64,000 nucleotides of DNA, taken from positions 5,126,501-5,190,500 of the forward strand of contig NZ_CP066801.1 of assembly GCF_016598575.1 (NCBI RefSeq). Reading direction: 5' to 3'. The notes beneath the pieces were generated by a model. That model saw nothing but the letters and a program-made list of their open reading frames with translations. It had not been told where the DNA came from and searched no databases. The position numbers and the translations under genes are program-made. Positions 1-7,182 of the stretch are shown in pieces. The first letter of the stretch is position 1. Each line of letters opens with the position of its first letter. The stretch is from Streptomyces sp. HSG2. Lineage in GTDB: Bacteria; Actinomycetota; Actinomycetes; Streptomycetales; Streptomycetaceae.

Positions 1-379
1 ACCCGGCGTGCACGTGGCGAGCCGCCTCCGCGTCCCGCTCGGCCACCCTCTCGGTGAGCCGCCTGACGAAGTGGACGACCGGGTTGGCGGCCTCCCTGCC
101 GACACGGGCCAGCTCGACCGGGTCCAGGCCCGGGTCCGCCCACACCGCGCGGAGCGCCTCCGCCGTCGACCCCGGTACCGCCCCCATCCGGGCCTGGGCC
201 GCGGCCAGGGCTGCCTCGAACTCGGTCATCGCCGCCAGCCATGCCTCATCCGAGGTGATCGCCTCCACCGGGGTCCCGGCCCATACCGGCGACAACAGAC
301 CCGAGTCGGTCCCGGCGCCGGTGCCCGACCCGCGTCGCGCGGAGGGGGGCCGGGACCGTGGCTTCGGGGCGCGTGACAT
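1..379 (-). CDS. Nitrosuccinate lyase-like protein (CreD family), N-terminal part
   Basis: The gene runs off the left edge of the window; about 126 N-terminal residues are visible. The start ATG at 379 is preceded by AAAGGAG five bases upstream. The peptide contains GLLSPVWAGTPVEA, EAALAAAQARMG and REAANPVV, and ends in HVHAG at the window edge. These line up with GLLSPVRAGTPVEA, EAGLARAQATLG, RETANPVV and YVHRG in the full-length lyase at 50344-51837, so the two are paralogues of the fumarase/aspartase superfamily. In the CreD branch the enzyme releases nitrite from nitrosuccinate; the catalytic GSSxMPxKxN loop would lie outside the window. It is the last visible gene of the minus-strand polyketide operon, 71 bp after the phosphopantetheinyl transferase. 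Alternatives are an adenylosuccinate- or carboxymuconate-type lyase, but the close match to the gene beside CreE favours nitrosuccinate. Confidence 0.78.
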   Translation of the reverse strand, partial: MSRAPKPRSRPPSARRGSGTGAGTDSGLLSPVWAGTPVEAITSDEAWLAAMTEFEAALAAAQARMGAVPGSTAEALRAVWADPGLDPVELARVGREAANPVVHFVRRLTERVAERDAEAARHVHAG

Positions 380-450
380 CGCTGCTCCTTTCGCGGGCGG
401 GGCGCCGGGGCCGCCGGCAGTCGAAGTGCGGGACTCTCCTGGTGGGGCGT

Positions 451-1335
451 TCACCGGTCCGTTCCTCGAACGGCGACCGGGGGCGGTGACGTCGCTCGCG
501 GGCCCGACGCGCGTGGGCGGCACAGGTCGGGCGGTCGCTGCCAGAGCCTCAGTCGCAGAGGGGAGCGGCCCGTCGCACGGTCCGCGCCTGCGTGATCCCC
601 GGCCGGCCGGCCCCCGCTCGGCGCGTCGCCGTCGCCGACTCGGCGGCCGGGAGAGCGAGCGAGAGCGCCCGCGTCACTACGACCCGTCACCACGGCGGCC
701 ATCACCTCGACCCCCTCCCTCGGCGCCGACACCCGGTCGGTGCCGCCGGACCAGGCGAACGCGCCGGTGTCCCGGACGCCCGCCAGGACGCAGCGCGTCG
801 AGCCCGGCGGCCGGCCCAGCCGAACATGCCGGGCGCCGCGCGCCAGCCCCAGCCCCGTCGCCTTCACCGACGCCTCCAACAGCGTCCAGGCGGAGAAGAA
901 CGCCTCCGGATCCCCCAGGTCGCCCAGCGCGTCCACGCTCGGGTAGCAGGTGCCCAGCACCCTCGCCGGCGACCCGACCCGCCTGATCACCTCCACGTCC
1001 ACCCCGATCCGCGGGACGGGCCCCACCGCCACCAGCAACACGTCGGCCGTTCGGGACCAGCTCGCCGAGTGGTCCGGATGGTCCGGCAGCGTCGGCCCAC
1101 CGCCCGGGTCGACGGCGATCCGCACGTCCCGGGGCCGCCGGCCGAGCGCACTCCCCAGCACCCGACGCACCGCGGAGCGGCCCCGCACGTAGGAGACGGA
1201 CGCGGGAGCGCGCGCGAAACGCGCTGCCCGCCGAGTCTCCTCGGGTGACAGGTCGGCGCGACAACGGGCGTCGTCCCAGCGGTACCCCGCCGTGTCGTCC
1301 AGTGAGATCAGCCAGCCCTCCACGTCGGCGGTCAC
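451..1335 (-). CDS. Sfp-type 4'-phosphopantetheinyl transferase
   Basis: This 294-residue protein is predicted to move the phosphopantetheine arm of CoA onto carrier proteins. Two family motifs are visible: GVDVE near residue 110, a Mg-binding Asp-x-Glu, and FFSAWTLLEASVKA near residue 150, matching the F/W-xxKExxxK core with Leu in place of the usual Lys before Glu. The GTG start overlaps the stop of the upstream C45 gene (GTGA), implying translational coupling. The C-terminal ~80 residues are Arg/Pro/Gly-rich and look unlike the family, so the tail is an extension or the result of a frame change. Its place in the operon implies activation of an acyl carrier protein, which is not encoded in the visible part of the operon. 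Confidence 0.85.
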   Translation of the reverse strand: MTADVEGWLISLDDTAGYRWDDARCRADLSPEETRRAARFARAPASVSYVRGRSAVRRVLGSALGRRPRDVRIAVDPGGGPTLPDHPDHSASWSRTADVLLVAVGPVPRIGVDVEVIRRVGSPARVLGTCYPSVDALGDLGDPEAFFSAWTLLEASVKATGLGLARGARHVRLGRPPGSTRCVLAGVRDTGAFAWSGGTDRVSAPREGVEVMAAVVTGRSDAGALARSPGRRVGDGDAPSGGRPAGDHAGADRATGRSPLRLRLWQRPPDLCRPRASGPRATSPPPVAVRGTDR

Positions 1336-2432
1336 CCTCGCACCGCCCCGCCGGTCCTCGCCGAACCGGACCGGGCGTTCCCCGTGAAGGAGAACACCCG
1401 GGCCTCCTGGTCCGGACGGGACCCGAGCAGCCGGAGTTCACCCTCGCGCGGACGCATCGCCACCACGGCGACGGTCCGCTCGCGTCGGATGTCCCCGTCG
1501 TCCGGCACGAAGACGGGGGGCGTCGTCAACACCGCCAAGTGGTCGTCGACCGGGGCGTCGTCGGGTAGTGCCCTCAGCCTGACCGAGCAGGCGTCCCACC
1601 TTCGCAGGGAGCCGTTCTTGGCGAACACGTTCAACTCGTCGTAGGGAACGAAGTCCGGGTGTAGGAAATGATTGGCGTGGACGAGAGCGGGGCCGCGCAC
1701 GACCCGCTTGTCGCCGTCCATCGCCTCCACCCAGGCGGCGTGTCGCTCGTCGCACAGGGTCAGCGACCGGGAGCTCGCCAGGCGAAGTCCGTGGAGAAGC
1801 TCCAGCGCCTCCTCCACCGACGCGGCGTTGTCCAGCACATGACGTACCGCCAGATAGGGTGGCACCCCGGGCTCCCAGGCTCCTCCCAACACCAGGTTGA
1901 TACCGACGGCCAGTCCGTCGCTGTTCATGCCGAGGTAGCCGAGGAGCCCGCCGAAGCTGAGTGTCATCACCCGGCGCGGCGACCCCGTGCGACGGATGGA
2001 CAGTACCGCCGTCTGATCGTCGAGGTCGCCGTTGAGATCGACGGTCTGGGCCAGCGTGGCCCGGCCGCCGGGGGAGACCCGGGCGTAGGTGGTGCAGTCG
2101 CCCGACGGACGTCGGGTGCCCCGGTAGCCCAGCAGCTCGCGGCGGAGCTGGAGCAGGAGAGCCTCGTCCGCGTCGAGACCGGCGCCGTCGGCGAGCCCCC
2201 GGATCTCCTCGGCGAGTTCGGGCACCCCGGCTTCGATCTCCACGCGGAAGGCCGCCAGGGTCTCCCTCAGGGCCTTCCCGGACACCGGGGCGTCCAGGAG
2301 TCGGTCCAGTCGGGCCGTTCCGTCGTCCAGGAAGGCGCGGAGTCCCTCGGCCCGCGCGGCACCGTGTTGACGTCCCAACTCATAGGCATCACCGTGCAGT
2401 TCGATGAAGGGAGCGGGTGTGTCGGAGTTCAT
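1332..2432 (-). CDS. C45-family Ntn hydrolase / acyltransferase
   Basis: This 366-residue protein resembles acyl-CoA:6-aminopenicillanate acyltransferase, peptidase family C45. It has the N-terminal GDAYELGRQHGAARAE segment typical of the family. SGDCTTYARV near residue 110 would place Cys as the autocatalytically exposed N-terminal nucleophile. It also has the GGLLGYLGMNSDGLAVGIN core. Known members mature by self-cleavage before Cys and then hydrolyse or form amide bonds. The gene sits between the KASIII-like gene and the phosphopantetheinyl transferase and overlaps the latter by 4 bp. I infer it transfers or releases the polyketide acyl chain onto or from an amine; the substrate cannot be read from sequence. 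Confidence 0.8.
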   Translation of the reverse strand: MNSDTPAPFIELHGDAYELGRQHGAARAEGLRAFLDDGTARLDRLLDAPVSGKALRETLAAFRVEIEAGVPELAEEIRGLADGAGLDADEALLLQLRRELLGYRGTRRPSGDCTTYARVSPGGRATLAQTVDLNGDLDDQTAVLSIRRTGSPRRVMTLSFGGLLGYLGMNSDGLAVGINLVLGGAWEPGVPPYLAVRHVLDNAASVEEALELLHGLRLASSRSLTLCDERHAAWVEAMDGDKRVVRGPALVHANHFLHPDFVPYDELNVFAKNGSLRRWDACSVRLRALPDDAPVDDHLAVLTTPPVFVPDDGDIRRERTVAVVAMRPREGELRLLGSRPDQEARVFSFTGNARSGSARTGGAVRG

Positions 2433-2497
2433 CGGGGCACCTCCCTCGTCGGCGGACGCGGTCGTCGCGCTCTTGCTCGCCCCCGTCGTCGCGCCTG

Positions 2498-3424
2498 TCA
2501 CGACGCCCTCCGGAGCAGTACCCCGTGGCGTGCCCCGGGGACGCTGGACGCGAGCAGGTAGAGCCCCCCCGCCACAGCCTCCCCCGAGGCCGACAGATCG
2601 GCGAGGTTGATCACCGGATCGGCGGCGAAGCAGTGTCCTAGCCGCTCCACGTCGCCGAGCCGCACCTGATGGGCCGCGAAACCGGCCTGGCGTTCCTTCA
2701 TCAGCACCAGGGGGCGGACCAGATTCGCCGGAAGAACCGCGGTGATCTTTTCTCGGGGGATCCCGGCGACCACCTCCAACTCCTCGTTGACCGCCACGGC
2801 GAGACGCGCGTCGATCCGGTCTCCGGACCGGATCGCGGCGTGGTCCTGGGCCGCCGCCGAGGCCAGCAACGCGAAGGCGTCGGCCCCGCGCTCCTCCGCC
2901 CCGACCAGGCAGCTCGCCGCCCCATCGCTGAACAGGGCGAACTTCTCCAGCCGCAAAGACTCGTCGGCGATCCGGTCCGCCGTCACCACCAGCACCCACC
3001 GGTGACCACCGCCGGCGACCAGGGAGCGCGCCAAGTGCAGAGCGGCCAGCAGGTTGTTGCACCGGTTCAACGTCATCCCGCAGGCGAACGACGTCCGGGT
3101 CAGACCCAGGCCGTCGAGGACCGCGCCCAGATAGCCGGCGTGATCGTCGACGAAGTCCGGGAAGGCGCTGGTGCAGACGATCAACGCGTCCACCTCGTCG
3201 CGGGACACCCCCGCGGCGTCGAGCGTCTCGTTGCCGCTGGCCACCGCCAACTCCGCCGGGGCCCGTCCGGTGCGGTGGAAGCTGCCCCAACCCCAGGTCG
3301 CCGGGGCCACCGGGATCGCGAAGCGCGCGGCGCGTGCCTCCAGGTCCCGTACCGCCGTGTACGGTTCCTCGGTCTCGCCCAGGACGTAGCGGGGCGCGTG
3401 GAGGAAGACCGGTGCAGTGCCCAT
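2498..3424 (-). CDS. KASIII / HMG-CoA synthase-like condensing enzyme
   Basis: A 308-residue thiolase-fold protein of the FabH/HMG-CoA synthase type. Recognisable elements are the N-terminal half with APAELAVASGNETLDAAGV, VDALIVCTSAFPDF, and the nucleophile region ACGMTLNRCNNLLAAL with Cys in NRC. The usual PHQAN His motif is not seen; the matching place reads LPANLVRP. The usual GNTSAAS Asn motif reads GHCFAADPVINL. It may therefore be an acyl transfer or priming enzyme rather than an ordinary decarboxylating KASIII. The ATG at 3424 is preceded directly by a purine-rich GAGGGAAGG. It lies between the dehydratase pair and the C45 acyltransferase, consistent with starter-unit selection or off-loading in the polyketide operon. 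Confidence 0.75.
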   Translation of the reverse strand: MGTAPVFLHAPRYVLGETEEPYTAVRDLEARAARFAIPVAPATWGWGSFHRTGRAPAELAVASGNETLDAAGVSRDEVDALIVCTSAFPDFVDDHAGYLGAVLDGLGLTRTSFACGMTLNRCNNLLAALHLARSLVAGGGHRWVLVVTADRIADESLRLEKFALFSDGAASCLVGAEERGADAFALLASAAAQDHAAIRSGDRIDARLAVAVNEELEVVAGIPREKITAVLPANLVRPLVLMKERQAGFAAHQVRLGDVERLGHCFAADPVINLADLSASGEAVAGGLYLLASSVPGARHGVLLRRAS

Positions 3425-3505
3425 CCTTCCCTCTCTTCCGTCTCGTCCGTCGTTCCGTGCCGGACACGTCGGTCCGTGGCCGACTGTCGGGGGGCGCACC
3501 GCCGT

Positions 3506-3949
3506 TCAGGCGCGGGCGCCCGCGGGCCGCGGAGGCCGGACGATCGCGCGTGCCTCGCCGAGAACCCGGGTTCCGGCGACCGTGACGGTGAGGTCGACGC
3601 GGACCAGACCGTCGTCGAGTACGGCGCCGACCGTGCCCCGCACCTCCACGGGGACGCCCGCGGGAGTGTCCGGCACGACCACCGGCCGGGTGAACCGGGT
3701 GCGGTAATCGACGACCGCGCCCGGATCGCCCGCCCAGTCGGTGAGGGTGCGCGCGGCGATGGCCATGGTGAGCATCCCGTGGGCGATCACGCCCGGGAGA
3801 CCGGCCTCGCCGGCCACTCGGGGGCTCCAGTGCACGGGGTTGAAGTCCTCGGAGGCACCGGCGTACCGGACGAGATCGCCCCGGGTCACGTCGACGGTCC
3901 TCGACGGGAGTTCGGTGCCGACCGACACCCGCTCAACGTCGTGCGCCAT
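3506..3949 (-). CDS. MaoC/HadB-like (R)-hydroxyacyl dehydratase
   Basis: A 147-residue single hot-dog-fold protein. The hydratase-2 motif is present: GASEDFNPVHWS near residues 31-42, with the Asp and His expected for catalysis, followed by GVIAHGML. It should dehydrate 3-hydroxyacyl thioesters to trans-2-enoyl thioesters. The ATG at 3949 has GGAGG eight bases upstream and lies inside the 3' end of the neighbouring hot-dog gene, so the two are translationally coupled. This mirrors mycobacterial HadA-HadB heterodimers. In the operon it would supply the dehydration step after the FabG-type ketoreductase, giving a conjugated enoyl or polyene chain because no enoyl reductase is visible. Confidence 0.85.
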   Translation of the reverse strand: MAHDVERVSVGTELPSRTVDVTRGDLVRYAGASEDFNPVHWSPRVAGEAGLPGVIAHGMLTMAIAARTLTDWAGDPGAVVDYRTRFTRPVVVPDTPAGVPVEVRGTVGAVLDDGLVRVDLTVTVAGTRVLGEARAIVRPPRPAGARA

Positions 3950-4436
3950 TCAGGCCACCTCCTTCCGCGGCGGGGAGGGATACGAAGGTCATGTGCAGGG
4001 TGACGACGTGCTCGCCACCGTCGTCGGCGTCGCCGGCGGCGTCCCCGACATCCGTGACATCGGCGCGGAGCGTGAGCACGTCCTTGCCCCGCAGGTGCTT
4101 CGCGCCGGTGATGCTCAGCCGGGTGGTCAGCCTGTCGCCGGCGCGCACGGGGCGCGCGTACACGAATCGCTGGTCGCCGTGGATGAGATAGGTCGGGTCG
4201 AAGCCGATCTCCTCGTACGCGAAGACCTCGCCCATCGCCCGAGCCACCACGGCGAACGCCAGGGTCGGCGGGGCGGGCACCGAGGGGTGCCCCAGGTCAC
4301 GGGCCGCGGTCGGGTCGGTGTAGACGGTGGCGGGGTCGCCCACCGCCTCGGCGAAACGTCGGATCAGGCCCGCTTCCACGGGGTAGGGCCGGGAGGGCGG
4401 GTACGACCTGCCCACGCAGCCGGGGTTCAACGCCAT
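3933..4436 (-). CDS. HadA-like dehydratase subunit (FAS1/MaoC N-terminal type)
   Basis: A 167-residue hot-dog protein of the MaoC N-terminal (FAS1_DH) type. It begins with NPGCVGRSYPPSRPYPVEAGLIRRFAEAVG in spirit of HadA/HadC proteins (shown here by its first motif GCVGRSYPPSRPYPV) and contains YLIHGDQRFVYARPVRAGDRL. It lacks the catalytic DxNPxH motif found in its partner, as expected for the substrate-binding, non-catalytic subunit of a HadAB pair. It overlaps the HadB-like gene by 17 bp. Upstream is the UbiD decarboxylase. I infer a heterodimeric dehydratase acting on ACP-bound 3-hydroxyacyl intermediates. Confidence 0.8.
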   Translation of the reverse strand: MALNPGCVGRSYPPSRPYPVEAGLIRRFAEAVGDPATVYTDPTAARDLGHPSVPAPPTLAFAVVARAMGEVFAYEEIGFDPTYLIHGDQRFVYARPVRAGDRLTTRLSITGAKHLRGKDVLTLRADVTDVGDAAGDADDGGEHVVTLHMTFVSLPAAEGGGLNGARR

Positions 4437-4499
4437 GTCGCTGTCGCTCCATCGGGTGACGGGGATCGGGGATTCGGGTGGCGGAAGGGCCGGCGACGC

Positions 4500-5972
4500 T
4501 CAGTCGTCCCAGTGCTCCAGCACCCTGCGGCGCACGTCCTCGGGGTAGGCCTGGTCGAAGGAGCTGTGCCGCAACCGGCCCTCCCCCCAGGCGGGCAGCA
4601 GGCCGTCGTGGACGACGCTGGGGCCGCGCATCGCTTGGCGTTCCTGATCGGAGAAGCAGGCCATGAACGGCAGGACCACGCCGTCCCAGGACTGCCGACG
4701 ATCCCGCGGGTGAAGCCGGGTGGCCAGCGCCCACAACAGGTCCGCCTCGTCGGACGGGTCCACGTCGTCGTCCAGTACGAAGGTCACCGGCATCATGGCG
4801 CTGGGCCCGCCGCCGGCGTGGATGACCTCGCCGATCCTGCGGGTGAACTCCTCGGAGTCCACCCCGGGAAGAGCCGAGCGCCAGTCGTCGGGGACGGTGA
4901 CCACCGTCCAGTGCATCGCGGCCGGGAACGGCATCCACACCGTGGTCACCGGCAGGCCGGCCCGCCGCAGCCCGTGCAGGACCTGCGCCGCCCGACCGGT
5001 GCCGGTGACCGTGTGGTACTCGTCGGCCGGCCGGCCCTCCGGGACTATCGGCCAGATCGGGTCGGAACGGTAGGTGATCGCCTCGACCGTGTAGACCGGC
5101 TGCAGGGAGGAGTGAGTGGAGGCGTATCCCGCGTACTCCCCGAAGGGGCCCTCCACACTGTCCCGGCCCATCGACAGGTGGCCCTCGACGACCACCTCGG
5201 CGTGCGCCGGCACCTCCAGATCGACGGTCTCGCAGGGGACCACGTCCACCGGCGCCCCCTGGAGCGCGCCGATGTACCCGGCCTCGTCCACACCGCGCGG
5301 CAGCGGGATGCCGCCCACGAAGGGAATGGTCGGGGCACCTCCCTGCACCAGCGCGTACGGCATCGGCTCGCCACGCTCGGCCCACGCCTGCCAGACCAGC
5401 CCGAGATGCTGGGGCGGCACGACGAGCCCCGTCATCCGCCTGCCGTCGAGCATCATGATCCGCGAGATCGACCAGTTGACCCACTCCCCGTCCGGCGTAC
5501 GGGCGACGATCACCCCCCATGTGTTCAGGTAGCGTCCGCCGTCCTTCTCGTGGATCCGCGGAATCGCGAAACGGTCCAGTGTCGCCTTCTCTCCGAGCAA
5601 CACGTTCTCCTTGCAGGGCGCCGACTCCCTGGGAACCCTCCGGGGCGGTACCGGGGCGGCGTTCCGGGTGCGGACCAGGTGGTCGACGATCTCGGCCGCC
5701 CCGGTCTCCGGCGGCAGGCCCACCGAGAGCGCCAGCCGCGCCAGTCGCATGTCGGGCCGGGAGCCGACACCGACAGGTGCGCCGAACATCCGCATCCCGA
5801 TCTCGTCCTCGGCGATCCTGGTGAAGAACGGGGCGGCGGAGCGGATCTCGTACGAACGGCGGGTGATCGCGGCGGCCTCCAGGTCGGCGCTCACGGGCCT
5901 GGTGACCCTCCGCAGGTCACCGAGCGCCTCCAGCGCGTCGATGTAGTCACGCAGGTCGGTGAAGCGCCTCAC
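4500..5972 (-). CDS. UbiD-family prenylated-FMN decarboxylase, FDC1-like
   Basis: A 490-residue UbiD-family enzyme. It resembles fungal/yeast FDC1 more than UbiD itself, for example DGGRYLNTWG, WVNWSISRIMMLDGRRMTGL and PPQHLGLVWQAW. The catalytic segment EGPFGEYAGY near residues 273-282 keeps the Glu pair that FDC1 uses with prenylated FMN. FDC1-like enzymes remove CO2 from alpha,beta-unsaturated acids by a 1,3-dipolar cycloaddition, giving terminal alkenes. Start is GTG at 5972. In this operon the likely substrate is a conjugated polyene acid made by the type II ketosynthase system, and the product a terminal alkene or polyene. A UbiX-type flavin prenyltransferase is needed but is not visible in the window. 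Confidence 0.9.
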   Translation of the reverse strand: MRRFTDLRDYIDALEALGDLRRVTRPVSADLEAAAITRRSYEIRSAAPFFTRIAEDEIGMRMFGAPVGVGSRPDMRLARLALSVGLPPETGAAEIVDHLVRTRNAAPVPPRRVPRESAPCKENVLLGEKATLDRFAIPRIHEKDGGRYLNTWGVIVARTPDGEWVNWSISRIMMLDGRRMTGLVVPPQHLGLVWQAWAERGEPMPYALVQGGAPTIPFVGGIPLPRGVDEAGYIGALQGAPVDVVPCETVDLEVPAHAEVVVEGHLSMGRDSVEGPFGEYAGYASTHSSLQPVYTVEAITYRSDPIWPIVPEGRPADEYHTVTGTGRAAQVLHGLRRAGLPVTTVWMPFPAAMHWTVVTVPDDWRSALPGVDSEEFTRRIGEVIHAGGGPSAMMPVTFVLDDDVDPSDEADLLWALATRLHPRDRRQSWDGVVLPFMACFSDQERQAMRGPSVVHDGLLPAWGEGRLRHSSFDQAYPEDVRRRVLEHWDD

Positions 5973-6130
5973 GCGCGTCGCCCTCCTCGGTCACGGTCGT
6001 GGAACGTGTGTCGTGCCGGCCGGGGGCCGGAATCGGGGCGCGACCCGGACGCCGCCCGGGTCGCGCCCCTGGGCGAATCCGTCGCGGACGCGCGCCCCGC
6101 GGAACGCGCGTACCGCCTCTCGCCCCTTGG

Positions 6131-6640
6131 TCAGGACTTCAGGCACGCGCGGAAGCGACAGACGTCGTCCCCCTCGCGCATGCACCCCACCACCTCGTCG
6201 GACGCCCGGACGCCGATGCCCTCGAACCAGCCCGCGCGGAGGTCCGCACAGGGGCACCGGTATCCGTCCAGCGAGCGACTGGCCTTGAGCATCCGCAGCG
6301 CGAAGTGCTCGCTGACGACGGTCTCCCAGCCGTCGTCGTCGAAGGCGGTGGAGTCCAACCGGACCATCTCCCGGGTGAACATCAGCCGTGCCAGCGCCTC
6401 CAGAGCCCCGGCGACCTCGCGCGGGCCGGGGTCGTCGCCCACCGGGTGCCGCCGGGTGTGAACGGCCGCGATCCGCCGGGCCACGAACCGCATCACCTCG
6501 GCGTTCAGCTCGTTGGCCGCCTCCTGCCCGAAGCGGTTCTTCACCGCCTGATACCAGCGCGCGTCGTGCAGCCACCAGCCTTGACGCAGGAGGGCGATCT
6601 CCTCGTCCGCCGGGACCTCCCCCCGTTCGCGTCCGGTCAC
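6131..6640 (-). CDS. Small Cys-containing protein, ATC-hydrolase-like family
   Basis: A 169-residue protein of uncertain function. It starts at a GTG that overlaps the stop of the upstream gene (GTGA). The N-terminal half is helical with LRQGWWLHDARWYQAVKNRF. The C-terminal half carries three Cys-bearing patches: YRCPCADL, VVGCMREG and DDVCRFRACLKS. This resembles the L-2-amino-thiazoline-4-carboxylate hydrolase-like / DUF6125-type families, recognised only by pattern. The position, tightly coupled to the half-size CLF gene and followed by the UbiD gene after 158 bp, implies a role in the same pathway. Metal or thioester binding by the Cys residues is possible but not shown. Confidence 0.6.
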   Translation of the reverse strand: MTGRERGEVPADEEIALLRQGWWLHDARWYQAVKNRFGQEAANELNAEVMRFVARRIAAVHTRRHPVGDDPGPREVAGALEALARLMFTREMVRLDSTAFDDDGWETVVSEHFALRMLKASRSLDGYRCPCADLRAGWFEGIGVRASDEVVGCMREGDDVCRFRACLKS

Positions 6641-7182
6641 GACGGGGCTCCGGTGAGAAGCAGAGCCTCGGCCCGGTCCACCAGGTCCTCACGGGTGGCG
6701 AGCTCCACGAGGACGAGCAGGACGTCCCGGGCGTCGCCATCCTCGATCAACAGACCGGCCAGGTCCCGTCCGTCCTCCAGGGAGTCGCCGGCCGGACTGA
6801 CGCAGACGACCGCTCCTCCAAGGTTCCAGCGGGCCGACACCACCCCGAGCACGGCGCTGGGGACCGACTGGTAGAAGAGCAGTGGCGATGCCTTGGTGCC
6901 CCGGTCGACGGAGTCCACCACGGCCGCCTCGGTCGCCATGTCGCCAAGTCGGGAGACCATCACCACGGCGGTCCCCTCGGCCCTGTCGTCAGGGACCGGT
7001 GGCCGCTCGTGCCATGCGGCCAGGCACCGGTCCGCGACATGCGCGATGATCGGAGCGAACGGGGACGCGGTGAAGCCCGGCAGGCTCGGCGGCCGGTCGT
7101 CGTCGGCCGCGGACCACGTGGCCCGTGCCAGTACCGTCAGCGGTTCGGACCGGTCAGGCGTCGGGTCGGCTGTCGTCCTCAC
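6637..7182 (-). CDS. Half-size ketosynthase-like protein (chain length factor type)
   Basis: A 181-residue protein resembling the short ketosynthase-like domain (PF13723 type) found as the non-catalytic partner in aryl-polyene-like systems. Supporting segments are VVMVSRLGDMATEAAVV, the shelf ASPLLFYQSVPSAVLGV and the following AGDSLEDGRDLAGLLIEDGD. No ketosynthase Cys or His-His triad is present. The GTG start at 7182 overlaps the stop of the full ketosynthase (GTGA), and its own stop overlaps the next gene start in the same way, so stoichiometric production with the ketosynthase is likely. I infer a heterodimer that sets chain length. Canonical Streptomyces CLFs are about twice this length, so the form is unusual. 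Confidence 0.7.
   Translation of the reverse strand: MRTTADPTPDRSEPLTVLARATWSAADDDRPPSLPGFTASPFAPIIAHVADRCLAAWHERPPVPDDRAEGTAVVMVSRLGDMATEAAVVDSVDRGTKASPLLFYQSVPSAVLGVVSARWNLGGAVVCVSPAGDSLEDGRDLAGLLIEDGDARDVLLVLVELATREDLVDRAEALLLTGAPS

Noticed and set aside
1..986. Plus-strand ORFs at the left edge
   Set aside because: They are Arg/Pro-rich shadows of the minus-strand lyase and phosphopantetheinyl transferase genes.
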